Origin: Geothrix sp.
GTDB taxonomy: Bacteria > Acidobacteriota > Holophagae > Holophagales > Holophagaceae
Direction of reading: 5' to 3'
DNA: 64,000 nt
Assembly: GCF_030219325.1 (NCBI RefSeq)
Contig: NZ_CP126625.1
Location: forward strand, 2,778,857 to 2,842,856
The position numbers and the translations under genes were made by a program. Shown piece after piece: positions 1 through 7,597 of this stretch. A model generated the notes under the pieces. It had not been told where the DNA came from, ran no database searches, and was given only the letters and a program-made list of their open reading frames with translations. The stretch's first letter is position 1, and each line of letters starts with the position of its first letter.

Positions 1-344
1 ACCTGGACAAGCTGCACCGCCTGTCGCGGCTCTGCCAGCGCACCAGCCTCTGCGGCCTGGGCCGCGCCGCACCGAATCCGGTGCTCTCCAGCCTCAAGCA
101 CTTCCGCGAGGAGTTCCTGGCCCACATCGTGGACAAGCACTGCCCGGCGAAGAAGTGCGTGGCCCTGATCCGCTACGAGATCAATGCGGAGAAGTGCATC
201 GGCTGCACCATCTGCGACCGCAACTGCCCGGTGGAATGCATCACCGGCAACCGCAAGGAGGCCCACGTCATCGACCAGGCCGCCTGCATCAAGTGCGGGA
301 ACTGCTTCGACGTCTGCAAGTTCGCCGCCATCGACCGGGTGTAG
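1..344 (+). CDS. hydB: NuoF-like subunit of [FeFe] hydrogenase, C-terminal part
   Basis: The gene enters from the left edge; only its last 113 residues are visible. They show the end of the NuoF iron-sulfur region (LCQRTSLCGLG, then PNPVLSSLKHFREEF) followed by a two-cluster ferredoxin domain with CIGCTICDRNCP and CIKCGNCFDVC. This extra ferredoxin tail is typical of HydB/HndC, the NADH- and flavin-binding subunit of electron-bifurcating hydrogenases, and is absent from ordinary complex I NuoF. The stop lies 9 bp before the hydrogenase catalytic gene, so the genes are one operon. It should carry electrons between NAD(H), ferredoxin and HydA in the cytoplasm. The NAD and FMN sites are outside the window, so the assignment rests on the tail and the neighbours. 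Confidence 0.85.
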   Translation, partial: LDKLHRLSRLCQRTSLCGLGRAAPNPVLSSLKHFREEFLAHIVDKHCPAKKCVALIRYEINAEKCIGCTICDRNCPVECITGNRKEAHVIDQAACIKCGNCFDVCKFAAIDRV

Positions 345-353
345 GAGTTCGCC

Positions 354-2117
354 ATGTCCCAGATGATCAGCCTCAAGATCGACGGCGAATCCATCCTCGT
401 GCCCGCGGGCACCACGGTGATGGATGCGGCCGAGAAGATCGGCGTCCACATTCCCCGCCTCTGCTACCACCCGGATCTCAGCCTCGAGGGCAACTGCCGG
501 GTCTGCGTGGTGGCGGTGGAGGGCTTCGACCACGGCCTGGCCTCCTGCGCCACCACGGCCTGGGAGGGCATGGAGGTCCAGACCAACAGCCCCATGATCC
601 GCCAGGCCCGCCGCGACATCGTGGAGCTCCTGCTGGACAACCATCCCAAGGACTGCCAGACCTGCGACCGCGACGGCAACTGCGAGCTGCAGAACCTCTC
701 GTACCGCATGGGCGTCCGCGAACGGCTCTTCGAGGGGAAGCGCAAGCAGTTCCCCATCGATGACGCCGGGGCCTCCGTCGTCCGCAATGCCGAGAAGTGC
801 ATTCTCTGCGGGCGCTGCATCCGCGTCTGCGGCGAGGTGCAGGGCGTGTTCAACCTCAGCCAGCACGGCCGTGGCTTCACCACCGTGGTGGGGCCGGCCA
901 ACCTGGCCCCCATGGACGAGAGCGCCTGCATCCAGTGCGGCCAGTGCGTGAGCGTCTGCCCCACGGCCGCCTTCCTGGAGCAGGACCACACCGAGCGGGT
1001 CTGGAAGGCCCTCAGCTACCGCCGCACGGAGAAGCACGTGGTGGTGACCACGGCCCCGGCGATCCGCGCCGCTCTGGGCGAGGCCTTCGGCCTGCCCATG
1101 GGCACGCCCGTCACGGGGAAGATGGTCACGGCCCTGCGCCGCATGGGCTTCGACGCCATTTTCGACGTCAACTTCAGCGCCGACCTCACCATCATGGAAG
1201 AGGCCCACGAGCTGCTGAAGCGGCTGGAGGGCGGCGGCCCCCTGCCCCTGCTCACCTCCTGCAGCCCCGGCTGGGTCAGCTTCCTGGAGAAGTTCTATCC
1301 GGAGATGATTCCGCACATGTCGAGCTGCAAGAGCCCGATGCAGATGCAGTCCACCCTCATCAAGACCTACTACGCCCAGCAGAAGGGGCTCGATCCCAAG
1401 GACATCTACGTGGTGTCCGTCATGCCCTGCGTGGCCAAGAAGTTCGAGGCCGCCCGGCCCGAGCACCAGCTCGACGGCAGGCCCACCACGGATGCGGTCA
1501 TCACCACCCGCGAGCTGGCGCAGATGATCAAGTCCTACGGCATCGACTTCCACCGCCTGCCGGACAGCGACTTCGACCACCCGCTGGGCACCTCCTCTGG
1601 CGCCGGCGACATCTTCGGCGCCACGGGCGGCGTCATGGAGGCGGCCCTGCGCACGGCGGCCTTCAAGCTGACCGGGAAGAACCTCGGCAACCTCGAGCTC
1701 ACCGAGGTCCGCGGCGTCACCGGCGAGATCCGCGAGACCAGCGTCACCCTGGCCGGGAAGACCCTGAACGTGGCCGTGGCCAACGGCCTCCAGAACGCCA
1801 AGCTCCTGCTGGATGCGGTGAAGCGCGGCGAGAAGGACTACCACCTGATCGAGATCATGGCCTGCCCCGGCGGCTGCATCTGCGGCGGTGGCCAGCCCTA
1901 CCCGCCCATCGGCAGCTACACCCTGAACCGCAGCCTGGCCGCGGCCCGCGCCAAGGCGCTCTACAGCATCGACTCGGCCAAGACGCTGCGCTGCAGCCAC
2001 GACAATCCCGACATCCAGAAGCTCTACGCCGACTTCCTCGGCGAGCCCCTGGGGCCCAAGTCCCACGAGCTGCTCCACACGCACTACACCGCCCGCACCC
2101 CCCGGGGGATCCGATGA
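354..2117 (+). CDS. hydA: [FeFe] hydrogenase catalytic subunit, bifurcating type
   Basis: 587-residue catalytic subunit that reversibly makes or oxidises H2. In order: an N-terminal [2Fe-2S] domain (CYHPDLSLEGNCRVC), a His/Cys cluster (HPKDCQTCDRDGNC), two [4Fe-4S] motifs (CILCGRCIRVC, CIQCGQCVSVCP), then the H-cluster domain with L1 TSCSPGW, L2 MPCVAKKFE and L3 EIMACPGGCICGGG. L1 has Ser where many family members have a second Cys. The domain layout is that of HndD and HydA of trimeric NAD-dependent enzymes. ATG 354 follows a GGAG-type site. The stop overlaps the next start by 4 bp (ATGA), implying translational coupling. Maturases HydEFG are not in the window. Confidence 0.96.
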   Translation: MSQMISLKIDGESILVPAGTTVMDAAEKIGVHIPRLCYHPDLSLEGNCRVCVVAVEGFDHGLASCATTAWEGMEVQTNSPMIRQARRDIVELLLDNHPKDCQTCDRDGNCELQNLSYRMGVRERLFEGKRKQFPIDDAGASVVRNAEKCILCGRCIRVCGEVQGVFNLSQHGRGFTTVVGPANLAPMDESACIQCGQCVSVCPTAAFLEQDHTERVWKALSYRRTEKHVVVTTAPAIRAALGEAFGLPMGTPVTGKMVTALRRMGFDAIFDVNFSADLTIMEEAHELLKRLEGGGPLPLLTSCSPGWVSFLEKFYPEMIPHMSSCKSPMQMQSTLIKTYYAQQKGLDPKDIYVVSVMPCVAKKFEAARPEHQLDGRPTTDAVITTRELAQMIKSYGIDFHRLPDSDFDHPLGTSSGAGDIFGATGGVMEAALRTAAFKLTGKNLGNLELTEVRGVTGEIRETSVTLAGKTLNVAVANGLQNAKLLLDAVKRGEKDYHLIEIMACPGGCICGGGQPYPPIGSYTLNRSLAAARAKALYSIDSAKTLRCSHDNPDIQKLYADFLGEPLGPKSHELLHTHYTARTPRGIR

Positions 2118-2686
2118 GCGCCTGCTGCCACGCCACCCACGACAACTGGCCCGAGCTGGAGCGCGGCTACCGCGCCATGCTGCCCGAGGACGTCCTCGCC
2201 TTCATCGATGCGAACCTGCAGCAGGAACGCAGCGAGAGCATGCTCATCGCCACGCTCCACATGGTGCAGGCCCACTTCGGCCACCTGGGGCCCGGCCACC
2301 TCGAGGCCGTCGCCCAGCTCATGCACATCCCCCTGGCCAAGGTCACGGGGGTGGCCACCTTCTACCACTACTTCCGGCTCCAGCCCCGGGGCAAGTACCT
2401 CATCAACGTCTGCCTGGGCACCGCCTGCTACGTGAAGGGCGCGGAGAAGCTGGCGCAGAAGCTCACCGACGAGCTGGGCATCCGCTTCGGCGAGACCAGC
2501 AAGGACGGCGTCTTCAGCCTCGAGAGCACCCGCTGCGTCGGCACCTGCGGCCTCGCCCCCGTGGTGATGATCGGCGACGAGGTGCATGGACCGCTCACCC
2601 CCGGCCAGGTGCCGGGCCTGCTGGAGAGCTACCTCGCCCGCGCCGCCGAAGAGCTGGCCGGCGCCTCGTCCGGTGAGGGGCGGTAG
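2114..2686 (+). CDS. hydC: NuoE-like [2Fe-2S] subunit of [FeFe] hydrogenase
   Basis: 190-residue thioredoxin-fold [2Fe-2S] protein of the NuoE/HndA family, the small electron-transfer subunit of the trimeric hydrogenase. The family pattern is visible: VATFYHYFRLQPRGKY in the middle, CLGTACYVKGAEKL for the first two cysteines and ESTRCVGTCGLAPVVMIG for the second pair. The ATG overlaps the hydA stop. The gene order here (NuoF-like, HydA, NuoE-like) differs from the frequent order with the NuoE-like gene first. The stop abuts the stop of the convergent MFS gene with no spacer, and no terminator hairpin is evident between them. Confidence 0.93.
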   Translation: MSACCHATHDNWPELERGYRAMLPEDVLAFIDANLQQERSESMLIATLHMVQAHFGHLGPGHLEAVAQLMHIPLAKVTGVATFYHYFRLQPRGKYLINVCLGTACYVKGAEKLAQKLTDELGIRFGETSKDGVFSLESTRCVGTCGLAPVVMIGDEVHGPLTPGQVPGLLESYLARAAEELAGASSGEGR

Positions 2687-3850
2687 TCAGGCGCGCCGCC
2701 CCGCCCGCATCTCCATGGCCCCGGTGCTCAGGGGCACCAGCAGGGCGAGGCCGGCCAGGGCCACCACGCCCTGCCAGCCTCCGGTCTGGTAGGCGTGGCC
2801 GCTGAGGGTGATGCCGGCGGCGCCGCCCAGGTAGTAGAAGAGCACGTAGAAGGCGTTGGCCCGGCCGCGTCCCGCGCTGAGCTTGCGGTTCAGGGCGCCT
2901 GCCGCCGAGGCGTGCAGGGTGAAGAAGCCCGCGCAGACCAGGCCCAGGGCCAGGGCCATCGCCCAGCCCCGGGGGATGAGCGTCACCGCCAGCCCCGTCC
3001 CGAACACCAGGGCCCCCAGCACCATGGCCGTGCCGTTGCCCACGCGGTTGCTGAGCCGGCCCGCCAGGGGCCCGACCACCACGCCCACGATGTAGGACAG
3101 GTAGAGCAGCGTCACGGCCCGGGTGGACCAGTGGAAGGGCTCGCCATGCAGGTAGAAGGGCATGTAGTTGAACACGGACGAGAACACGAAGAAGGCGCCG
3201 GCCCCCACGCAGTAGAGGCGGAACAGGTCGTGGCGGAACAGCACGTCCCGGAAGCGGGTGGTCTCGCGGGTGGCGTGGCCGCGCTCCGCCTCCCGGGGCA
3301 GACCCGCATGGGCGGCCAGGGTCGCGGCCAGCAGCAGGGCCGCCGCGGCGAAGAAGGCCCAGCGCCAGTGCGCCGCGGGCAGGATGAAGCCGCCGATGAG
3401 CCGGCCCGAGAGCCCGCCCACCACCGTGGCCGAGACATAGGAACCCATCACCACGTTCAGGCGCTCGGCGGGCATCACCCGCGCCAGGTAGGCCACCAGG
3501 CAGGTGGTGAGCGCGGGGATGAAGAGCCCCTGGACGAAGCGGGCCGCCACCAGCAGTGGCAGGGTGGGCGCCAGGGCCGAAGCCAGCCCCGCCGCCGCGA
3601 TGACCAGCCCGCCCGTGAGCAGGATGGGCCGGATGGGCAGGCGGTCCGCCAGGGCCCCGAAGGGCAGGTTCGCCAGGGCGATGCCCAGCACCACCGCCGA
3701 TACCGTCAGCGACGCCGCCCCCTCGCCCACCCCGAACTGCTGCCGCAGCACCGGCAGCACCGGCTGGGGGATGTACACCGTCGTGAACACCGCCGCGACC
3801 AGCGCGAAGACCAGCCACTGGAGCCGGGAGAGGGGATCCGACGATGCCAT
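2687..3850 (-). CDS. MFS transporter
   Basis: 387-residue major facilitator with about twelve hydrophobic segments. The first half carries the pattern LANLPFGALADRLPIRPILL, the loop 2-3 signature of the family, and helices 1 (WLVFALVAAVFTTVYIPQPVLPVL) and 4 to 6 follow at regular spacing. It resembles the YnfM/arabinose-exporter group of drug or metabolite efflux pumps, but the substrate cannot be read from sequence. It stands alone on the minus strand, convergent with the hydrogenase operon. Its upstream side faces the cassette array, so its promoter must lie in 3851-4214. Confidence 0.88.
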   Translation of the reverse strand: MASSDPLSRLQWLVFALVAAVFTTVYIPQPVLPVLRQQFGVGEGAASLTVSAVVLGIALANLPFGALADRLPIRPILLTGGLVIAAAGLASALAPTLPLLVAARFVQGLFIPALTTCLVAYLARVMPAERLNVVMGSYVSATVVGGLSGRLIGGFILPAAHWRWAFFAAAALLLAATLAAHAGLPREAERGHATRETTRFRDVLFRHDLFRLYCVGAGAFFVFSSVFNYMPFYLHGEPFHWSTRAVTLLYLSYIVGVVVGPLAGRLSNRVGNGTAMVLGALVFGTGLAVTLIPRGWAMALALGLVCAGFFTLHASAAGALNRKLSAGRGRANAFYVLFYYLGGAAGITLSGHAYQTGGWQGVVALAGLALLVPLSTGAMEMRAGRRA

Positions 3851-4214
3851 ACCTCAACTACTTTCAGGCGATCGGGGGTTGGAGATACAGCAAAATCCAC
3901 CCCAGATGGGAAGAAGACGGGTGAATGGTTACAGACGAACGCAGATCGACGCGGAACCGGACATCAGCGCGACCGGTCCTGTCAGCGTTCCCTCCGCTTC
4001 ACACCTGCGAGAAGATCCTTGTTCCTTCGTGGCGCAACGGCAGAGGGAAACCATTGAAATTCGACCAGTGAGGAGCGGCGAGAGCTGCAGGAAGGCTCGA
4101 TTTGCGTGGTCGGCGATCCTCCCGTAGATGTCAATTTGTATTGATGATGCCCCTATCCCATGCGAGGATGCGCGTGAAATTCCGGCATGAAGTCCTTCCA
4201 AATCTCCTTGGTTC
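3851..4214. other. Intergenic region left of the cassette array
   Basis: About 360 bp between the divergent MFS gene and the attI-like core. I see no convincing gene: the only open frames are short and lack family features. If an integron integrase once lay next to the array, the usual position would be here; nothing resembling the tyrosine recombinase patch or box motifs is present. Base composition becomes gradually more AT-rich toward the array. The MFS promoter is presumably here, but no clear -35/-10 pair stands out. Confidence 0.5.
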
Positions 4215-4216
4215 GT

Positions 4217-4233
4217 CTAATCCAAAGTTAGGC
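4217..4233 (+). other. attI-like recombination core
   Basis: The 17 bases CTAATCCAAAGTTAGGC match the core end of the class 1 integron attI site (CTAAAACAAAGTTAGGC, from memory) at all but two positions. The crossover would fall between G4227 and T4228. The first cassette gene starts 22 bp later. The attI1 direct repeats further upstream are not obvious here, so it could equally be the right end of a lost attC site. Confidence 0.55.
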
Positions 4234-4249
4234 CTCATACGAAGCTCCG

Positions 4250-4792
4250 ATGACGACATTGAAACGATTAATCCAGGGTCAGGACATAGCCTTCGATACC
4301 CACCAAGCAGGAGATGGGCAGGGCGTGAAGTGGCGCGAACTGCATCTTGAAAAACGCATGCACGAAGGAAGTGGAAAGGCTCGCTTCCCGTTCTTCGACC
4401 ATGCAAAGGCCTCCTCTTCAAGTCGAATGAGCGCAGACGCTCTTCAGGAGGTTACAAAAGAGGTGGGTCGGGTTCTTCAGAAAAATCCCGAATTAACAAA
4501 AAAACTTGGAAAAATTGTTGTCGAATCCCTGCAGAGATTCAGTGATGGAACAGCCACCATCGAGGACGGGAAAGCTGCAGCAAAACAATTAGCTGGGTAC
4601 TTTGATCTCGATGAAAATTTTCTACGCGTAGTTGAAGATTATTCAGAAGGCAGGCTGGTATCACTTAAGACAGTGCACATCGAGCCTCATGACAGAACCC
4701 TCCATGAAATTTATCAATCCCAAACCACTCTCGAGATACGCAAAGCTCGTCGCAACTACCCATTAAACATTATCCATCCAGATAGACACTGA
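4250..4792 (+). CDS. Cassette 1 hypothetical protein
   Basis: 180-residue protein with no family that I recognise. It is hydrophilic, has no signal peptide or membrane segment, and its middle part (residues 65-140) looks helical and charged, with the stretch KNPELTKKLGKIVVESLQRF. The first start, ATG 4250, lies 22 bp behind the recombination point, as expected for a cassette gene; an internal ATG at residue 60 is an alternative if the N-terminal part is not translated. Codon use is far more AT-rich than in flanking genes, consistent with transfer. The stop is 1 bp before the attC-like remnant. Confidence 0.6.
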   Translation: MTTLKRLIQGQDIAFDTHQAGDGQGVKWRELHLEKRMHEGSGKARFPFFDHAKASSSSRMSADALQEVTKEVGRVLQKNPELTKKLGKIVVESLQRFSDGTATIEDGKAAAKQLAGYFDLDENFLRVVEDYSEGRLVSLKTVHIEPHDRTLHEIYQSQTTLEIRKARRNYPLNIIHPDRH

Positions 4793-4793
4793 G

Positions 4794-4826
4794 ACCTAAC
4801 CCTCCGCTCAACTCTGGTCGATAGGC
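4794..4826 (+). repeat. Decayed or truncated attC-like site
   Basis: ACCTAAC followed by CCGCTCAAC resembles the left half (R'' and L'') of the better sites at 5381 and 5950. The right end is GATAGGC instead of GTTAGGY, and the whole is only 33 bp, too short for a functional attC. It probably marks the former boundary of cassettes 1 and 2. Confidence 0.4.
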
Positions 4827-4832
4827 AACCCC

Positions 4833-5366
4833 TTGTTTCCCACCCTGACTCTTAGTGTCCTTCTGGCCTTAGTCCCCCTTCAATCCAAGGGAGAAGTCAG
4901 GGCAATAGTCGGCCCTTGGAAAATCTCTGTACCAGAAGGGGTCATCCTGCTCATTAAGAAGGGGGATCAGTTTGGTGCCCTGAGGTTCTCCGCTGTCAAA
5001 CCCGACCAGGAGAAGGGCTGGGGATCAGCACAATTTGAATCAGCCTTCCAAGGGGATGGCAGTGGCTCCTTCTCGAGATCCAATATCCTGGTCGGGAAGG
5101 GAAAGGTCCACGCTAAATCCTTGGTCGGAATCGGCCGGGTGTCTTTCCAGGTTGGGCACACAACACTGAAGATTGGTCCATACAAGTTCTATTACAGCTT
5201 CCCAAACTGGGTAGACATGTGGCCAGCAGGAGAGCTTGCAGATGACTATGGCTTTGAATTCAGCCTGGTACAGGCCAAAGAATTTTCAGCAATCGATGTA
5301 ACCGCTCCATCGCTTAAATGGTATCGCTTCGATCAAAACAGGCGAATTGAAATCAATGTCCCTTAG
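4833..5366 (+). CDS. Cassette 2 secreted hypothetical protein
   Basis: 177-residue product with a likely signal peptide (LTLSVLLALVPLQSKG, residues 5-20) and a soluble, beta-rich remainder with many Gly, Ser and aromatic residues. I recognise no family. The only start that includes the signal sequence is TTG 4833, 12 bp after the decayed boundary; no good ribosome site precedes it, and no in-frame ATG lies near the 5' end, so the exact start is uncertain. AT-rich codon use matches the other cassette genes. It ends 14 bp before the next attC-like site. Confidence 0.55.
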   Translation: MFPTLTLSVLLALVPLQSKGEVRAIVGPWKISVPEGVILLIKKGDQFGALRFSAVKPDQEKGWGSAQFESAFQGDGSGSFSRSNILVGKGKVHAKSLVGIGRVSFQVGHTTLKIGPYKFYYSFPNWVDMWPAGELADDYGFEFSLVQAKEFSAIDVTAPSLKWYRFDQNRRIEINVP

Positions 5367-5380
5367 TCTTGCCTGGGCCT

Positions 5381-5428
5381 GCCTAACCCGCCGCTCAAGT
5401 CGGACCCGGTTAGCCTTGTTCGTTAGGT
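5381..5428 (+). repeat. attC-like site, short type
   Basis: GCCTAAC at 5381-5387 (R'') pairs with GTTAGGT at 5422-5428 (R'), and CCGCTCAAG next to R'' can partly pair with CTTGTTCG next to R'. The crossover would be after G5422. At 48 bp it is a little shorter than usual attC sites. Confidence 0.65.
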
Positions 5429-5465
5429 CGTATCACTTTCAGATTGGCAGTCTAAGGAGCAAACT

Positions 5466-5936
5466 ATGCGAGCCATTCTCATTTGGGCAATCGCGTCCTT
5501 GTCGGCGATTGCCGGTCCGCGTGAGGAATCCCTGCGATATAACTCTCGCTGCATTCGGGCTCATGCAGATGCCTACGATTACACCCCGTCCACAGCCCAA
5601 CGTGCTGCACTTGATGCGGTCTCACAAGACCCAAAAAGGGTTCAGGAACTGCTGATCGTCTACGTCAAAGAGAGCCTAGCTGATTTCCAGAATGGGGTTC
5701 GTCTTGGAGCTGCCAATTCAAAGCTCAAAGGTCTAGACTCAGCCACGAAGCGAGAACTTGTGACTTCATTTAAAAAGGACGCAACTAAATGCTCCGTCCT
5801 TTTGAAAGAGCTGCAATCTATCGATCTGATGGGCCTCATCACACCAGGAATACATTCAATCAAGGGGAAAGAGGGTGCCTGTCCTCACGACGTAGATGGG
5901 CGACTCAATATTGCGAAATTTAGAAAGCTCAAGTGA
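5466..5936 (+). CDS. Cassette 3 secreted hypothetical protein
   Basis: 156-residue protein with a short signal peptide (MRAILIWAIASLSAIAG) and a mature part with three cysteines (RYNSRC, DATKC, GACP) that could include a disulfide after export. No family is recognised. The start is well supported: AAGGAG lies 6 bp before ATG 5466, and the cassette boundary is 43 bp upstream. The middle is helical and charged (residues 55-110). The stop is followed 13 bp later by a long attC-like site. AT-rich codon use marks it as acquired. Confidence 0.65.
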   Translation: MRAILIWAIASLSAIAGPREESLRYNSRCIRAHADAYDYTPSTAQRAALDAVSQDPKRVQELLIVYVKESLADFQNGVRLGAANSKLKGLDSATKRELVTSFKKDATKCSVLLKELQSIDLMGLITPGIHSIKGKEGACPHDVDGRLNIAKFRKLK

Positions 5937-5949
5937 ACCCTCTCATGTG

Positions 5950-6073
5950 GCCTGACCCTCGGCTCAATCTGGGCCCCGCCTGCACTGCCTTCCGCTCTCT
6001 CTTGACATTTTGCCATCCCGGTTCCTCTCGTCGCCTCGGTGCAGGCGTGACTGCTTAGCTGCTTTCGTCAGGC
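5950..6073 (+). repeat. attC-like site, long type
   Basis: GCCTGAC (5950-5956) and GTCAGGC (6067-6073) are perfect reverse complements, and an inner pair CGCCTGCAC (5977-5985) / GTGCAGGCG (6039-6047) is also perfect. The 124-bp length is inside the known attC range. Its central part resembles the site at 7090-7212. Confidence 0.75.
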
Positions 6074-6206
6074 GCCCTCCATGGAGCAACGCATGGTTCA
6101 ACCCAAGAAACAAACAATTCGCAGCAATCTTTTGTACTTATATAGACAACTCGTTCACTAGAAATACTCCCCCAAAAATTCATGCAATCAACCTAAAGGG
6201 ATAAAT

Positions 6207-6521
6207 ATGTTTTGCTCTAAATGCGGAAATAAGATCGGCGATTCTGCCTCTTGGTGTGAAAATTGTGGAAATCAAACACAGTCTTCAATTCAATCCCAAG
6301 CAGGATTTGGCTATTCATTTTCGGCCATTGGTGCCTTGATCGGATTACTGATTGGCCTCATACGTGGGTATAAGGATTTCACAACATGGTGTCCGCGAGA
6401 TTATCCTGCCACATTCACCAAATTTATAGATTTCTCCTTCCAACCAGTAATAATTTTCGTACTCGCCTGTCTTGTTATTGGATTATTTATTGATAAAGTT
6501 ATTATAAAAGCTCTCAAGTAA
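6207..6521 (+). CDS. Zinc-ribbon membrane protein, cassette 4
   Basis: 104 residues. The N-terminus is a classic double-CxxC zinc ribbon (CSKCGNKIGDSASWCENCG), followed by a polar linker and two hydrophobic segments (about 37-53, FSAIGALIGLLIGLI, and 79-98, VIIFVLACLVIGLFI). The ribbon would sit in the cytoplasm. Such small zinc-ribbon plus membrane proteins are common but functionally undefined. AAGGGAT precedes the ATG. The DNA is the most AT-rich of the window. It shares a cassette with the GIY-YIG-like gene 45 bp downstream, without an attC between them, so the two move together and may act together. Confidence 0.7.
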   Translation: MFCSKCGNKIGDSASWCENCGNQTQSSIQSQAGFGYSFSAIGALIGLLIGLIRGYKDFTTWCPRDYPATFTKFIDFSFQPVIIFVLACLVIGLFIDKVIIKALK

Positions 6522-6566
6522 CCATAACTATTTAACCCAATTTGATGAAAAATGCCATGAGGGCAC

Positions 6567-7076
6567 ATGAATGATAAAACTTTGGTACAACCTTTAACGC
6601 TGGATAAATTTCATCGTGTACCGATGTCACTTACAAACCGGAATTGGTGGGTACCCGTTCCCAACATCACTGGATGGTATGCCATAGAGACAAACACGCC
6701 AGTATCCGTTCTTGCCAAATTACCACCGCCCAAGCCCGGAAAGCGTTATAACCTGGGTAACCGCATCAGAAACGCCTCGTTTTTGATCTCCGTTGGGTTG
6801 GCGATTCAACCGCTCACCGAATCAGCCAATTACATAGTTTATATAGGCGAACATGAAAATTTAAAATCACGGGCCCGAGAACATACACATGGCCACACAG
6901 GAACGGGCTGCCTTTGTCTAAGCGATTACCCTGAATTGTGGAAATATGATTGGGAATTTCTGTATATGGCTTGTTCGGAACATGCACCGACTAGTCAAGG
7001 AGACAAAGCCCTGCGCATTTTTCTTGAACAACGCTGGCGTGGTGAAAATACGTGGCCACTACTTTGTCACCAGTGA
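6567..7076 (+). CDS. GIY-YIG nuclease-like protein, cassette 4
   Basis: 169 residues. GWYAIET (residues 33-39) matches the GIY element and YIVYIGEHENLKSRAREH (about 90-107) the YIG element with the following Arg and His of the catalytic core; a Glu late in the protein (LEQRW) is in the expected region for the metal-binding Glu. The spacing between the two elements is longer than in minimal GIY-YIG domains, because of an inserted basic stretch at residues 47-70. GIY-YIG enzymes cut DNA in repair, restriction or homing; the substrate here is unknown. GAGGG lies just upstream of ATG 6567. AT-rich, cassette-borne. Confidence 0.7.
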   Translation: MNDKTLVQPLTLDKFHRVPMSLTNRNWWVPVPNITGWYAIETNTPVSVLAKLPPPKPGKRYNLGNRIRNASFLISVGLAIQPLTESANYIVYIGEHENLKSRAREHTHGHTGTGCLCLSDYPELWKYDWEFLYMACSEHAPTSQGDKALRIFLEQRWRGENTWPLLCHQ

Positions 7077-7089
7077 TCAATTCACGGGC

Positions 7090-7212
7090 GTCTAACCTCC
7101 TGCTCATCTTGAACCCGCATCCATGCCCTTCCGCTCTCTCTCAGTATGCCGCCATCTCGGCTCCGCTCGTCGCCTTGGCGCGGACGGGGCCGCTTTGCTT
7201 CCTTCGTCAGGC
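7090..7212 (+). repeat. attC-like site, long type
   Basis: GTCTAAC at 7090-7096 and GTCAGGC at 7206-7212 form the outer pair with two mismatches. The middle (CCTTCCGCTCTCTCT and GCTCGTCGCCT) closely follows the site at 5950-6073, so both are the same attC lineage. Crossover point after G7206. Confidence 0.65.
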
Positions 7213-7246
7213 TGTCCGGAAACCTTCAAGCCCAGGAGACGCTACG

Positions 7247-7597
7247 ATGCCCGCACGTGAGATCTCTAAGCTCCTGTTCACGACGGTCTACCCCCTGTAC
7301 CTGCAGAAAGCCGCGCGCAAGAACAGGACCAAGGAGGAAGTCGACACCATCATCTGCTGGTTGACAGGCTACACGCGCGAACAGCTGGCTCGACACACGA
7401 CTGCCAACATCGACTTTCAGACCTTTTTCGACCAAGCCCCCTTGATCCACCCGAACAGCTCTCACATCACGGGCCTTGTCTGCGGCGTTCGCGTGGAAGC
7501 CATTCAAGACCCCATGACCCAGAAGATCCGATACCTCGACAAGCTCATCGACGAGCTTGCCAAGGGCAGATCGATGGACAAGATCTTGCGCCAGTGA
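7247..7597 (+). CDS. DUF2200 family protein, cassette 5
   Basis: 116-residue cytoplasmic protein with the full DUF2200 pattern: VYPLYLQKAARKNRTKEEVD, then CWLTGYT, FFDQAP, GLVCGVRVE and the C-terminal KIRYLDKLIDELAKG. The family is widespread, usually single-copy and without known function. Its length equals the family norm, so it is intact. ATG 7247 follows AGGAGAC and lies 40 bp behind the recombination point. It is less AT-rich than the other cassette genes. There is no attC downstream; 80 bp further the convergent rsmI gene ends, so this is the right limit of the array. Confidence 0.85.
   Translation: MPAREISKLLFTTVYPLYLQKAARKNRTKEEVDTIICWLTGYTREQLARHTTANIDFQTFFDQAPLIHPNSSHITGLVCGVRVEAIQDPMTQKIRYLDKLIDELAKGRSMDKILRQ

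Noticed and set aside
797-2686. Very long open frame on the plus strand across hydA and hydC in another phase
   Set aside because: Its amino-acid composition (Arg, Pro, His, Gly) is that of a high-GC shadow frame. Only its last 190 codons coincide with the true hydC frame; the rest is contradicted by the intact hydA motifs.
3930-3955. Sequence ACAGACGAACGCAGATCGACG resembling a dispersed intergenic repeat of other genomes
   Set aside because: Only one copy in the window, so no repeat can be claimed.
3929-4201. 90-codon open frame on the minus strand between the MFS gene and the array
   Set aside because: No family, no ribosome site, and the translation looks like random sequence; not enough to call a gene or an integrase remnant.
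6010-6204. 64-codon open frame across the attC site at 5950-6073
   Set aside because: It lies mostly in the recombination site and has no ribosome site or homology.
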